Assembly: GCA_003142255.1 (NCBI GenBank)
Contig: PLLO01000006.1
Location: forward strand, 147,419 to 211,418
Reading direction: 5' to 3'
Length of the DNA: 64,000 bases
DNA from: Bacteroidales bacterium
Lineage (GTDB): Bacteria > Bacteroidota > Bacteroidia > Bacteroidales > VadinHA17
The notes beneath the pieces were generated by a model that was not told where the DNA came from, searched no databases, and saw nothing but the letters and a program-made list of their open reading frames with translations. Positions 34,727 through 45,005 of this stretch are shown here, one piece after another. The stretch's first letter is position 1, and each line of letters begins with the position of its first letter. Made by a program: the position numbers and the translations under genes.

Positions 34727-36877
34727 TTATTGTCTGATTGTCATTTCGTCGACCAGGTTTTTAGCACCCGAATAAATATCCATGATCCACAGGACATATC
34801 TTATATCTACGACAATACATCTTTGGAGTGCAGGCTCATAAGTAACGTCTCCGCTCATGGCTTCCCAGTTGCCGTCGAAAGCAAGGCCTATCAGTTCGCC
34901 ATTGCCATTCATAACAGGACTTCCCGAGTTGCCTCCGGTAATATCATTCGTTGTAAGGAAGCACACCGGCATATATCCTTTTGGAGAAGCATATCTCCCG
35001 TATTCTTTTTTATTGTTGAGATCAATGAGCCTCTGAGGAACGTCAAACTCATAATTTCCGGGAATGTATTTGTCAACAACGCCCTGGAGAGTCGTATAAT
35101 ATTTATAAGTCACTGCGTCTTTCGGGTCATAATCCTGAACAGTCCCGTAGGTGAGACGCATTGAGAAATTTGCATCAGGATAAAGCGTCTTTTCCGGAGT
35201 CATCTCCCTAAGCGCTGCAACCCAGAGCCTGTTTCCGATATTCAGGTTATCGTCGAACTTGCTGCGTTCCTTTGATACATCCATGGCAACCGTTCTTATT
35301 GAGGTAGAAGTTAAAACCACAGGATCCTTTTCAAGGGTTTTAAGAACGGGTTTATCAAGAAATGCCGTCAGCCTGGCTTCGCTTGCAAATACAGACTTAG
35401 CGAACATATTATCAACGAACTTGTCGATGTTCCCCTTGAATTTTTTATCAACGACATTTGTATAAAAATCAGGATGGAACCTGGCAGGAACATCAGCCCG
35501 ATAAAGCTTAAGCATAGCCTTCATTGATTTCTGATCGGTAGGAGCACTGTAATCCTTGTAAATATCACCAATATTGTCTTTAACCTGTTTGACGGCATCG
35601 GTGATCTTGGCATTATCACCCGACTTCAGTGCTGTGACAAGCCCATTTGCAACCTGGTTAAACTGAAGCAATTCACAGCCCTGGATACATTCATTAAGGT
35701 ACTGCAAAGCACTCTGATATTCAGCTCTTCCTTCGATTGAAGTTTTAATCATGTTAAGAGCTTCTCCATATTTAGCTTTACGGTCAGGATCAGCATTTAC
35801 CCATGCGTTGAACTGGGTTTCGATAGCCTGCTTTTTAGCCATTACATTGAGATTCTTCAGCTGATTATTCTGGCCGATTGAATATTTCCAGTAGTTTGAG
35901 GAACCATAATACTTGGAAGAATATTGAATTCTGATTTTCTCGCTTGAATTCATATCAGCCATCCATATCTCCTGTTTGATACCGCGTATTTTTATCCTGT
36001 TAGGATTGGTAATATTCATTATCTCACCTACCTGGTAGGAAGTATAATACCGCTGTGTCCCTCCGGGATATCCCAGGATCATTGAAAAATCACCTTTATT
36101 GAGATCCTTCAGTGATACAGGAAGCCAGTATTTTGGCTTGAGCGGAACATTATCCTTTGAATAGGATGCTGGTTTGCCATCGGGAGCTGAATATACGCGG
36201 AATACGCTGAAATCGCCGGTATGGCGTGGCCATTCCCAGTTATCAGTATCATCGCCGAACTTGCCTATTGAAGATGGGGGAGCGCCTACAAGCCTTACGT
36301 CGTTATATCTTTCATAAACAAGAAGGTAGAAATTATTGCCTCCATAGAAGGAAGATACAGAGTTCCTGTAATTATTCCCTTCAGAAGCTTTTTTCTCGAC
36401 AGCCGATCTTGCATCACTTATTGCAGCGTTCCTATCGGTTTCACTCATGCCCGGCTTTACATTGACAAGTACCTGGTCGGTAACATCTTCAATCCGGACA
36501 AGGAAGGTAACAGAGAGCCCCTGGTTTGGAAGCTCATCTTCTTTTGTCTTAGCCCAGAAGCCGTCTTTAAGATAATCGTGATCTACTGAGCTGTGCGACT
36601 GGATCGAACTATAACCACAATGGTGATTAGTAAGGATAAGTCCCTGTGATGAAACGATCTCTGCGGTGCATCCTCCTCCGAATATCACAACAGCATCCTT
36701 GAGACACGCTTTATTAAGACTGTAGATATCCTCGGCCGAGAGTTTCAGTCCGAGTTGGGTCATTGTACCTATATTAAGCTTCTCGATCAGGGGCAGAAGC
36801 CACATGCCCTCATCAGCTTTAGCCTTGAATCCGAAGCTGAAGAAAATAATCAAAAGAACGGAAAGGATTTTTTTCAT
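34727..36877 (-). CDS. S46-family dipeptidyl peptidase (DPP7-like)
   Basis: A 716-residue periplasmic serine exopeptidase: signal peptide (MKKILSVLLIIFFSFGFKAKA), chymotrypsin-like double barrel with a helical insertion (about 300-560). Catalytic residues: His in LTNHHCGYSSIQSHS, Asp in FGDDTDNWEWPRHTGDF, and Ser651 in TGGNSGSPVMNG. Gly669 in GLAFDGNWEA matches Gly673 of DPP7, where DPP11 has arginine. So it should cut dipeptides after hydrophobic residues and not after Asp/Glu. Such enzymes feed peptide-using Bacteroidota. It stands alone with a strong terminator downstream. Confidence 0.94.
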   Translation of the reverse strand: MKKILSVLLIIFFSFGFKAKADEGMWLLPLIEKLNIGTMTQLGLKLSAEDIYSLNKACLKDAVVIFGGGCTAEIVSSQGLILTNHHCGYSSIQSHSSVDHDYLKDGFWAKTKEDELPNQGLSVTFLVRIEDVTDQVLVNVKPGMSETDRNAAISDARSAVEKKASEGNNYRNSVSSFYGGNNFYLLVYERYNDVRLVGAPPSSIGKFGDDTDNWEWPRHTGDFSVFRVYSAPDGKPASYSKDNVPLKPKYWLPVSLKDLNKGDFSMILGYPGGTQRYYTSYQVGEIMNITNPNRIKIRGIKQEIWMADMNSSEKIRIQYSSKYYGSSNYWKYSIGQNNQLKNLNVMAKKQAIETQFNAWVNADPDRKAKYGEALNMIKTSIEGRAEYQSALQYLNECIQGCELLQFNQVANGLVTALKSGDNAKITDAVKQVKDNIGDIYKDYSAPTDQKSMKAMLKLYRADVPARFHPDFYTNVVDKKFKGNIDKFVDNMFAKSVFASEARLTAFLDKPVLKTLEKDPVVLTSTSIRTVAMDVSKERSKFDDNLNIGNRLWVAALREMTPEKTLYPDANFSMRLTYGTVQDYDPKDAVTYKYYTTLQGVVDKYIPGNYEFDVPQRLIDLNNKKEYGRYASPKGYMPVCFLTTNDITGGNSGSPVMNGNGELIGLAFDGNWEAMSGDVTYEPALQRCIVVDIRYVLWIMDIYSGAKNLVDEMTIRQ

Positions 36878-36949
36878 AGCAGTATTGCTTATTGAAATTT
36901 ATTTTAAGTTAAAAGGCAAATATAATTCTTTATATGAAAAACGCAGATA

Positions 36950-37549
36950 TCAAAAGTCAATTGACAACTGCATATCGTAAAGCGAAAATGATTTTCTGTG
37001 GTATGGAGTGATTCCATATTTCAAAATAGCCTTTCTGTGGTATAACGTTCCATAGCCTTTATTCCTGTCCCAGCCATAATCGGGGTACTCTGAGTGTATC
37101 TTTTCCATATACTCGTCACGGAAAGTCTTTGCGAGAACCGAAGCTGCAGCGATGGAAAAATATAGTCCGTCGCCCTTGATTATTGTCTCATGCCCGATGT
37201 TTTTATAAGAATAAAAACTGTTCCCATCAATAAGAAGGAACTGGGGCTTTTGCCGTAATCCGTCAATTGCCAGGTGCATTGCTTTTATCGATGCCCTGAG
37301 AATATTCATTCCGTCTATTTCGTTATTATCTACCGAAGCCACACTCCATGCCAGTGCTTCGGAAATTATTTCCTCCTTTAAATAACCTCTCTGCCTGGCA
37401 GTCAGCTTCTTTGAATCATTCAATACCGGATGCTTATAGTTTTTCGGGAGAATCACTGCAGCTGCAAACACCGGCCCTGCAAGGCATCCTCTGCCTGCCT
37501 CATCGCAGCCGGCTTCTATTAGATTGTGATAGTGGAATGATTTCAGCAT
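36950..37549 (-). CDS. rnhB: Ribonuclease HII
   Basis: A 199-residue RNase HII. The active-site signature EAGCDEAGRGCLAGPVFAAA (about 12-31) carries Asp and Glu, followed by LIDGNSFY and KGDGLYFSIAAASVLAKTFRD with the remaining catalytic aspartates. The ending YHRKAILKYGITPYHRKSF is typical. It cuts at ribonucleotides embedded in DNA and starts ribonucleotide excision repair. It lies on the same strand as the S46 peptidase gene, 72 bp upstream of it, but is probably transcribed separately. Confidence 0.96.
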   Translation of the reverse strand: MLKSFHYHNLIEAGCDEAGRGCLAGPVFAAAVILPKNYKHPVLNDSKKLTARQRGYLKEEIISEALAWSVASVDNNEIDGMNILRASIKAMHLAIDGLRQKPQFLLIDGNSFYSYKNIGHETIIKGDGLYFSIAAASVLAKTFRDEYMEKIHSEYPDYGWDRNKGYGTLYHRKAILKYGITPYHRKSFSLYDMQLSIDF

Positions 37550-37723
37550 CCTTGTTATTTTGATAGAGCCTGATAAAAATATGCAATTATTCCTTTTGTG
37601 GCAATAAGAAAAAAAATTCTGATACAGATTTGATTCATAAGTAAGTTATTAACACATTTATCAACAAAAACCGGTGATTTGTTAAAAAAATATTTATTTT
37701 TGGCTACTTGATGGGGATATTGA

Positions 37724-38224
37724 ATGATAAAAGGCTATAAAATATTGATGTTCTGGCTGCTTTGCATCCCGGCAACTCTGTTTTCGCAGCAGTTGTCGCA
37801 TCAGGTGCTTGTTCCTCTTGCCGGTCTTGCTTCGGGTAATTCCATAAATTATTCTCAGACCGTGGGGGAGACTGCCACTGAGATAGTCGGATGCTCCGAA
37901 TATATATTTACGGAGGGTTTTCAGCAACCCGGATTTAAGATCACTGCCGGAGAGATTCCGAAAGGAACGGGAGTAAATGTTTATCCGAATCCGGTTTCGG
38001 ATTTTATTACAATTGAGCTATTCAGCGAGACGGCAAAAACCTTCAGGGTCGATTTTATAAGCATTACCGGCAATGTGGTGATGTCTGAAAAGAAAGTCTT
38101 TAATGATAAATTCTGGTTCAAGGATCCCCTGAGCATTGAGAATCTTATCAGGGGTTTTTATCTTGTCAGGGTATACAGCGAGGATGGAGTAATAAACAGG
38201 ACATTCAAGATAGAAAAGTTATAA
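37724..38224 (+). CDS. Exported protein with T9SS sorting domain
   Basis: A 166-residue protein. The signal peptide covers about residues 1-22 (MIKGYKILMFWLLCIPATLF). A short middle part (HQVLVPLAGLASGNSINYSQTV) resembles the leading segment of secreted adhesin-like proteins. The last 80 residues are a type A T9SS sorting domain (VYPNPVSDFITIELF, RGFYLVRVYSEDGVI). Little remains besides signals, so it may be a small surface or structural protein. The next exported gene starts 10-25 bp later and is likely in the same operon. Confidence 0.85.
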   Translation: MIKGYKILMFWLLCIPATLFSQQLSHQVLVPLAGLASGNSINYSQTVGETATEIVGCSEYIFTEGFQQPGFKITAGEIPKGTGVNVYPNPVSDFITIELFSETAKTFRVDFISITGNVVMSEKKVFNDKFWFKDPLSIENLIRGFYLVRVYSEDGVINRTFKIEKL

Positions 38225-38249
38225 AGCATCAATTATGGCTTTAAAAGTT

Positions 38250-39605
38250 ATGAAGAAATACTTTATGATAATGGCGCTTACCACGGTTTGCGGCTGCATC
38301 TGCGCACAGAACAGTGTTCCTCTCGGAATTCATTACCAGGCTGTTGCCAGGAATAACAACGGCACTGAGCTGGCCAATACGAAGATAAGCGTCAAATTTT
38401 CAATTATCTCCGGCGATCCGCTGGGCACTCTTGTTTACCAGGAGCTTCACCAGGATATAATTACATCGAGATTTGGCGTTTTTTCTCTTGTTATCGGTCA
38501 CGGAGTGCCCACAGGGCCTTCTCCTGATTCTTCTTTATCAGATATATCGTGGAAGGATGCCAACCATTATCTTAAGGTTGAAGTGAAATTCGGGAATGAT
38601 TTCATGGATATGGGAACAATGCAGTTCCTTGCAGTTCCCTATGCACTCTATGCTCAGAAATCGCTCGAGCCCGGACCAACCGGTCCGAAGGGTGACAAAG
38701 GCGATCCGGGCGATCCGGCATCAGACAATCAGACTCTCTCATTTGATGGAAGCAACCTCAAAATTTACAATGGCAATACTGTCAACCTTTCAACCCTGAA
38801 TGTTCCTCATCAGCTTTCTTTTATAGGAGATACTCTTTCAATACTGGGGGGGAATAAGGTTGCCTTAAAGAATCAGATTCAGGATTTACAGCTCGATGTA
38901 AATCATAAGCTTAAAATTACCAAGAATCCTGCCGCGACTGAAATAGACCTCGGCTATTATAAACAAAACCTTACTTATAATCCTGCTTCGGGAACCCTAA
39001 GCATATCGAACGGCACAGGAGCTGATCTTTCTTCTCTTAAAACTGATGCTATTCAGGATATCAAACTGACCGGAGATTTGCTTACGATAGATAAAAATTC
39101 ATCATCAATAGGAGTGGAACTGAGCAAATACAAAGATAATACTGATAACCAGCAATTGACCTATAACGAGTCAACCAGGTCACTTACAATTGACAATGGG
39201 AATAGTGTTACACTTGGAACACCAGTGGCATTCAGGGCGAAAAATATCGTTACAGATCTTTCTGCTATTAATTCATATCCAACAATGACCTATGATGCAG
39301 TTGATTATAATATTGGTAATGGTTTAAATGCATCGACAGGAGTGTTTACGGCACCATATGATGGCATATACACATTCAATATTTCTTATACTGCAGATGG
39401 TTCTGGCGATGCAAGAGAAATTGCAATTTATGTCAATTCGGTACTTTACGAAAAACTCGCATTAAGTATAGCAGGTGGCAGTGTAATTCCTGTCAAGTCG
39501 ATAACGATTAAACTTAGTACTTTAAATACTGTCAGCGTTGTTGTTTATACTGGACTTGCCACAACGACCGGCACCGGAACATTTTCCGGGTATAAGGTAT
39601 ATTGA
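38250..39605 (+). CDS. Exported protein with collagen-like tract and C1q-like end
   Basis: A 451-residue protein from 38250, where the signal peptide begins (MKKYFMIMALTTVCGCICAQ); an ATG at 38235 is also possible. An N-terminal beta domain (GIHYQAVARNNNGTELANTK) is followed by a short collagen-like tract (GPTGPKGDKGDPGDP). Then come repeated beta strands with pattern NGNTVNLSTL, NGTGADLSSL and NGNSVTLGTP, as in fibre shafts, and a C-terminal C1q/TNF-like domain (FTAPYDGIYTFNISYTADGS). It is likely a trimeric surface fibre. The only T9SS tail in this pair is on the upstream protein. Confidence 0.8.
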   Translation: MKKYFMIMALTTVCGCICAQNSVPLGIHYQAVARNNNGTELANTKISVKFSIISGDPLGTLVYQELHQDIITSRFGVFSLVIGHGVPTGPSPDSSLSDISWKDANHYLKVEVKFGNDFMDMGTMQFLAVPYALYAQKSLEPGPTGPKGDKGDPGDPASDNQTLSFDGSNLKIYNGNTVNLSTLNVPHQLSFIGDTLSILGGNKVALKNQIQDLQLDVNHKLKITKNPAATEIDLGYYKQNLTYNPASGTLSISNGTGADLSSLKTDAIQDIKLTGDLLTIDKNSSSIGVELSKYKDNTDNQQLTYNESTRSLTIDNGNSVTLGTPVAFRAKNIVTDLSAINSYPTMTYDAVDYNIGNGLNASTGVFTAPYDGIYTFNISYTADGSGDAREIAIYVNSVLYEKLALSIAGGSVIPVKSITIKLSTLNTVSVVVYTGLATTTGTGTFSGYKVY

Positions 39606-39639
39606 TTACATGATTGCATGACCTCTTAACCCACCCCCA

Positions 39640-39662
39640 CCCCTCCCGAGAGGGGATTTTTT
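39640..39662 (+). terminator. Intrinsic terminator before prfB
   Basis: CCCCTC and GAGGGG pair around the loop CCGA, followed by ATTTTTT. It closes the exported-protein operon ending at 39605. Confidence 0.75.
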
Positions 39663-39729
39663 CTGTACTTCCTCTGAACCTCTGCACCGCTGTGCCTTTG
39701 CACCTTTCTTTATTTCCCGTTAAATTATT

Positions 39730-39737
39730 TACATTTG
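39730..39737 (+). promoter_or_regulatory. Possible prfB promoter, -7 box
   Basis: TACATTTG fits TAnnTTTG and lies 14 bp before the prfB start codon. No -33 box is clear at the usual distance. Confidence 0.45.
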
Positions 39738-39751
39738 CCAAAACTTGTTTT

Positions 39752-40841
39752 ATGATCAATAACGAACAGATAAAAGACCTTTCGGAACGCAGAGATGCGT
39801 TGAGGAGGTATCTTTGACATTGAAGGCAAGCTGAATCTGATACAGGAGAAGGAGGAGATATCAAGGCAACCGGATTTCTGGAACGACCCGAAACAGGCCG
39901 AAGAGCTTCTCAGGAACATTTCCCTGCTAAAGAGCTGGACTACAGATTTTGACAGGGTCTCAACAGCAATAGACGATCTTACAGTTATAAATGATTTCTA
40001 CCGCGAGGGAGAAGCAACCGAACAGGACCTTGATTCCCAGTACAACAGCTGTCTGAAGATGATCGAAAACCTTGAGGTCAGGAACATGCTGCGCAAGGAT
40101 GAGGATCAGCTTGGTGCGATACTGAAAATCAATTCAGGAGCAGGCGGTACTGAGAGCAACGACTGGGCTGCGATGCTCCTCAGGATGTACCTGAGATGGG
40201 CCGAAAGGAATAATTATAAAACAAAGGAACTCGATTTTCAGCCCGGCGATGAGGTCGGAGTAAAATCAGTTACCATCGAAATTGAAGGCGAACAGGCATA
40301 CGGATACCTGAAAAGCGAAAACGGAGTTCATCGTCTCGTCAGGATTTCACCCTTCAACTCACAGGGCAAGAGGCAGACAACCTTTGCCTCTGTTTTCGTA
40401 TCTCCCCTCATTGACGACAATATCACAATAGAGGTCAACCCTTCCGATATCACCTGGGATACGTTCCGGTCAAGCGGAGCAGGCGGCCAGAATGTCAACA
40501 AGGTTGAAACAGCAGTAAGGCTGAGGCATCACCCTTCAGGCCTGGTGGTCGAAAACCAGGAAACCAGATCTCAGCTTAACAATAAGGAAAATGCCATGAG
40601 GATACTGAAGTCACAATTATACGAAATTGAACTTCGGAAGCGAATGGATGAGCAGGCAAAGATCGAAGGCGAAAAGAAAAGAATTGAATGGGGCTCCCAG
40701 ATCAGGTCATATGTGCTTCAGCCTTACAAAATGGTGAAAGATCTGCGCACAGCGTATGAGACAGGGAATGTACAGGCAGTTCTGGATGGAGATCTCAACG
40801 GTTTCATCAAAGCCTACCTGATGGAATTTGCCGGCAAATAA
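39752..40841 (+). CDS. prfB: Peptide chain release factor 2 (programmed +1 frameshift)
   Basis: RF2 made by joining 39752-39814 with 39816-40841, 362 residues. The first 21 codons end CTT TGA C; skipping the T at 39815 continues in the main frame as DIEGKLNLIQEKEEI. The SPF tripeptide that reads UGA/UAA stop codons is in VRISPFNSQGKRQ, and the catalytic GGQ in SSGAGGQNVNKVE. Low RF2 leads to slow reading of UGA and more frameshifting, so the protein controls its own synthesis. Its modifying enzyme PrmC is encoded at 46431. A start at 40059, giving only 260 residues, would miss domain 1. Confidence 0.96.
39803..39818 (+). promoter_or_regulatory. RF2 programmed frameshift signal
   Basis: AGGAGGTATCTTTGAC contains an internal Shine-Dalgarno-like AGGAGG, a 3-base spacer and the slippery CTT TGA C. 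Layout and spacing are the same as the well-known E. coli prfB site. It works here even though most genes around lack Shine-Dalgarno sequences. Confidence 0.95.
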
Positions 40842-40892
40842 TCGACTAACTGATTATAAATTATATATATTACATTATATTTTTGTTTAATT

Positions 40893-43800
40893 GTGAAAAA
40901 GGAGAAATTGTTCGGAGAGTTTCCGCCGGTCAGCACAAAAGAATGGATGGATAAGATCGCTTCAGATCTGAAGGGAAGCGATTTCAATTCAAAGATGATC
41001 TGGAAATCAGGGGAGGGTTTTGACGTGATGCCGTTCTACAGGCAGGATGACAACGAAAAACTGAAATATATTGATTCGCTCCCGGGATCTTTTCCATTTT
41101 TAAGAGGAAGCAGAACAACGGGAAATAACTGGAGAATCCGCCAGGATATTGTTGTCACCGATTACCCGGAATCCAACAGGAAGGCTCTCGGTTTGCTGAT
41201 GAAAGGTATTGATTCGATTGGATTTATTATTTCAGACCCGGATTCCGTCAGCAGCCATAATTTTGACATCCTTTTGAATGGGATAGACCCGGAAAAGGTT
41301 GAGCTGAATTTTTACCCGTTCGGCAAGGCGAAAGAAATTGTTTCAGCTTTTCACGATTATATAAAGAAAAACGGATATGACCCCGGGAAAGTTAAAGGTG
41401 CGGTTGAGGCAGACCCGGTTGGCAGGCTTATGTACAACGGAACCCTCTGCATCCCTATTGAGAAGGGACTCGATTACCTGGCAGAAACAGCTGGGCTTAC
41501 CATTCCTCTTAATCAATTCCGGGCCATAGATATCAAGGCATCAGAGTTCAGGAATGCAGGTGCCGGGGTTGTCACAGAGCTGGCATTCGCAATTTCCGCC
41601 GGTACTGAATATATGGCACGGCTGGAGATGAGTGGCATAAAACCTGAAATAACGGCTTCAAAGATCAGGTTCTCATTCGGAACCGGTTCAAGTTACTTCA
41701 TGGAAATTGCAAAGCTGAGGGCTGCACGGCTTCTCTGGGCCGCTGTCATGCAAAAGTATGCTCCCGGGAATAACGCTGCTGCAAGAATGGAGATACACAG
41801 TGTGACAAACAGGTTGAATAAGTCGCAGTCAGATCCGCATATGAATATTCTCAGGACACAGACTGAGGCAATGGCGGCCATACTTGGAGGGACAGATTCT
41901 CTTACTGTGGAGCCTTTTGACATAACATCAGGAAAGCCGGGCGAATTCTCCGAAAGAATTGCCCGCAATCAGCAGCTCATACTGAAGGAAGAATCGTACT
42001 TTGATAAAGTTGCCGACCCGGCAGGAGGATCTTATTATATTGAGAATCTCACCAGCCTGATTGCCGGTAATGCCTGGAAGCTCTTCATTGAAACAGAAAA
42101 AAACGGGGGATTCCTAAAATCCCTGGTCGATGGATTCATCAGTCAGAAAATCAATGAAGATGCAGCAGAGTTGAAAGATGAAACCATAAAGAAAATAATA
42201 CCTGTCCTTTTATCTTTTGAAACCGGAGGAGAGATACCCGGAAGAAAGTGTATGGAGTACACTTATAATGATTTATATGCTCTCCGCATTGAACAAGAGA
42301 GGCAGCCCGAAAGGGTCAGCGCTGAAAAAGATGGTGAACCATGGGTTACTGCTGAGGGTATTAAAGTCAAAGGTGTTTATGGTGTGCATGATCTTGAAGG
42401 TATGGAACATCTGGGTTATGCAGCGGGCATCCCGCCATTCCTGAGAGGGCCATATTCCGGAATGTATGTTTTGAAGCCCTGGACTATCAGGCAGTATGCG
42501 GGTTTCTCGACTGCAGAGGATTCAAATGCCTTTTACAGGCGTAACCTGGCTGCCGGGCAGACAGGTCTCTCTGTAGCTTTCGACCTGCCTACTCACCGGG
42601 GATATGATTCTGACCACGAAAGAGTCATTGGAGATGTCGGCAAGGCGGGAGTCGCAGTTGATTCTATTCTTGATATGAAGATATTGTTCGACCAGATACC
42701 GCTGAATAAAATGTCGGTATCGATGACAATGAACGGAGCTGTTCTGCCGGTAATGGCTTTTTATATTGTCACTGCCCTTGAACAAGGGGCAAAGCTTTCG
42801 GAACTCAACGGAACCATCCAGAATGATATACTCAAGGAATTCATGGTAAGGAACACATATATTTATCCACCTGAATTCTCAATGAGAATCATTGCAGATA
42901 TTTTTTCCTACACAACTGCAAACATGCCGAAATTCAATTCGATAAGCATTTCGGGTTATCATATGCAGGAGGCAGGGGCTACCTGCGACATTGAACTGGC
43001 ATATACTCTTGCTGACGGGCTGGAATACATCAGGGCCGGTATAAGGGCGGGTCTCGATATCGACACTTTTGCTCCAAGGCTTTCATTCTTCTGGGCCATC
43101 GGAATGAATCATTTTATTGAGATCGCAAAAATGAGAGCGGCCAGGCTTCTGTGGTCGAAGATTGTGAAAGGGTTTAATCCAAAGAACCCTAAATCACTGG
43201 CGCTAAGGACACATTGTCAGACATCGGGATGGAGCCTTACCGAGCAGGATCCTTACAATAATGTGGGAAGAACATGTATCGAAGCTATGGCTGCTGCTCT
43301 CGGGCATACCCAGAGTCTGCATACCAATGCGCTGGATGAGGCGCTTGCCCTGCCAACTGATTATTCGGCCAATATTGCAAGGAATACACAGAAATATCTG
43401 CAGGAGGAGACAGATATCTGCAAAGCTGTAGATCCCTGGGCAGGATCATATTATGTTGAGTCGCTCACCAATGAAATTGCACATAAGGCATGGGATCTAA
43501 TAATGGAGATTGAAAGACTCGGGGGGATGGCAAAAGCCATTGAGCTTGGTGTCCCGAAGATGAGGATCGAAGAGGCAGCTGCAAGAACCCAGGCAAAGAT
43601 AGATTCTGGCGTTCAGACGATTATAGGAACAAACAAATACCGGCCTGACAGCGAAGAGCCCCTCGAAACCCTCGAAGTCGACAATACAGCCGTCAGGGAT
43701 TCCCAGGTGAAGAGGCTTGAAGCACTTCGCAGAAACCGGAATGAATCAGAGTGCCAGGCTGCTCTTGATGCGTTAACCGAATGCGTTAAATCGGGCAGGG

Positions 43801-44405
43801 GCAACCTGATGGAACTGGCTGTTGAGGCAGCTGCAAAACGGGCAAGCCTTGGAGAAATTTCTTATGCATGTGAAAAAATTGTCGGGAGGTACAAAGCAGT
43901 GGTACATACAATATCTGGTGTCTATTCCTCAGAGTATAAGTCTGATAAGGATTACGAAGAAGCAAAGGCACTGGTTGCCAGGTTTGCTGAAAAAGAGGGG
44001 CGTCAGCCCAGGATTATGATCGCCAAAATGGGCCAGGATGGTCACGACAGAGGCGCCAAGGTTGTTTCAACAGGTTATGCCGACATCGGGTTCGATGTAG
44101 ATATAGGTCCCCTCTTCCAGACCCCTGCCGAGGCTGCCAGGCAGGCAGTTGAAAATGATGTCCATGTGCTTGGAGTTTCGAGCCTTGCTGCAGGACACAA
44201 GACGCTTGTTCCACAGGTCATTTCGGAACTTAAGAGACTGGGCAGGGAAGATATTCTTGTGATTGCAGGCGGTGTAATTCCCCCTCAGGATTATCAATTT
44301 CTCTATGATGCCGGGGTAGCTGCTATTTTCGGTCCCGGAACCTCAGTATCCAAAGCAGCCAGGCAGATCCTCGAGATAATGCTGCATTCATTTGAGCAAG
44401 ATTGA
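40893..44405 (+). CDS. Methylmalonyl-CoA mutase, small and large subunits fused
   Basis: A 1170-residue single chain with a GTG start at 40893. Residues 1 to about 445 are small-subunit-like ([20 protein letters not shown]), lacking a B12 domain. Residues about 450-1170 are a full catalytic subunit: [20 protein letters not shown] for substrate, [28 protein letters not shown], and a C-terminal B12-binding domain with [10 protein letters not shown], where His1051 is the cobalt ligand. It interconverts succinyl-CoA and methylmalonyl-CoA for propionate production or use. Bacteroidota usually encode two separate genes. There is no stop or frameshift at the junction. The epimerase, decarboxylase and the mutase chaperone genes are not in the window. 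Confidence 0.93.
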   Translation: MKKEKLFGEFPPVSTKEWMDKIASDLKGSDFNSKMIWKSGEGFDVMPFYRQDDNEKLKYIDSLPGSFPFLRGSRTTGNNWRIRQDIVVTDYPESNRKALGLLMKGIDSIGFIISDPDSVSSHNFDILLNGIDPEKVELNFYPFGKAKEIVSAFHDYIKKNGYDPGKVKGAVEADPVGRLMYNGTLCIPIEKGLDYLAETAGLTIPLNQFRAIDIKASEFRNAGAGVVTELAFAISAGTEYMARLEMSGIKPEITASKIRFSFGTGSSYFMEIAKLRAARLLWAAVMQKYAPGNNAAARMEIHSVTNRLNKSQSDPHMNILRTQTEAMAAILGGTDSLTVEPFDITSGKPGEFSERIARNQQLILKEESYFDKVADPAGGSYYIENLTSLIAGNAWKLFIETEKNGGFLKSLVDGFISQKINEDAAELKDETIKKIIPVLLSFETGGEIPGRKCMEYTYNDLYALRIEQERQPERVSAEKDGEPWVTAEGIKVKGVYGVHDLEGMEHLGYAAGIPPFLRGPYSGMYVLKPWTIRQYAGFSTAEDSNAFYRRNLAAGQTGLSVAFDLPTHRGYDSDHERVIGDVGKAGVAVDSILDMKILFDQIPLNKMSVSMTMNGAVLPVMAFYIVTALEQGAKLSELNGTIQNDILKEFMVRNTYIYPPEFSMRIIADIFSYTTANMPKFNSISISGYHMQEAGATCDIELAYTLADGLEYIRAGIRAGLDIDTFAPRLSFFWAIGMNHFIEIAKMRAARLLWSKIVKGFNPKNPKSLALRTHCQTSGWSLTEQDPYNNVGRTCIEAMAAALGHTQSLHTNALDEALALPTDYSANIARNTQKYLQEETDICKAVDPWAGSYYVESLTNEIAHKAWDLIMEIERLGGMAKAIELGVPKMRIEEAAARTQAKIDSGVQTIIGTNKYRPDSEEPLETLEVDNTAVRDSQVKRLEALRRNRNESECQAALDALTECVKSGRGNLMELAVEAAAKRASLGEISYACEKIVGRYKAVVHTISGVYSSEYKSDKDYEEAKALVARFAEKEGRQPRIMIAKMGQDGHDRGAKVVSTGYADIGFDVDIGPLFQTPAEAARQAVENDVHVLGVSSLAAGHKTLVPQVISELKRLGREDILVIAGGVIPPQDYQFLYDAGVAAIFGPGTSVSKAARQILEIMLHSFEQD

Positions 44406-44421
44406 GTTTAATTGATACAAG

Positions 44422-44988
44422 ATGAAAAAGATCCTATTTATTATTATCCCGGTTTTCTGTCTGACTTACGGATGCAAAGCAAAAATGCCGCTGGCTGAAA
44501 CCAAACCTGCAATGGAGCAGCAACCGGTAGAAGAATCACCATATCTGAAATTTGCCGATCAGACTACGTGGATTCTGGGATATTTTAAGCGGGAGCAGTT
44601 GTACCGCACACCGCACTGTGAATGGTATCTGACAGGTTATGATAGTTATAATCCTGATACTTTGGTTGTTAAAAAATTAACAGCACTCGGTGCAGATAAT
44701 ATTGCGATCAAGGTAGTTATGGGAACATGGTGCCCCGACAGCAGGAGAGAAGTGCCAAGGTTTCTTCATGTACTCGATCTCTGGAAATTTCCGCCTGAAC
44801 GAGTCACTTTCATCGGCGTGGATGATGCAAAGAAATCGCCTGTTGGTGAATATGAAGGCCTTGGAATCCAGAGAGTCCCCACCTTCATCTTCTATAAAAA
44901 TAATATTGAAGCCGGACGCATCATTGAAAATCCTGCAACGTCTTTAGAGCAGGATATAGTAAATATTCTTACAAGGAATGAAAAATAA
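44422..44988 (+). CDS. Thioredoxin-fold lipoprotein
   Basis: A 188-residue lipoprotein (lipobox LTYGCKAK, Cys18) with a thioredoxin fold. The active-site motif is GTWCPDSRREVPRF, with one cysteine (WCPDS) where thioredoxin has two, and the cis-proline is in QRVPTFIFYKNN. A single cysteine suggests a thiol-dependent role other than disulfide exchange, such as a peroxidase-like or chaperone function. It follows the mutase gene by 16 bp, possibly by chance in one operon. Its periplasmic place is inferred from the signal. Confidence 0.86.
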   Translation: MKKILFIIIPVFCLTYGCKAKMPLAETKPAMEQQPVEESPYLKFADQTTWILGYFKREQLYRTPHCEWYLTGYDSYNPDTLVVKKLTALGADNIAIKVVMGTWCPDSRREVPRFLHVLDLWKFPPERVTFIGVDDAKKSPVGEYEGLGIQRVPTFIFYKNNIEAGRIIENPATSLEQDIVNILTRNEK

Positions 44989-45005
44989 CAAATAGATTTA
45001 ATGCC

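Noticed and set aside
40059..40841. RF2 starting at 40059 as a complete gene
   Set aside because: It would lack domain 1; upstream sequence in the same frame back to 39816 codes RF2-like residues and joins the 21-codon leader through a frameshift site.
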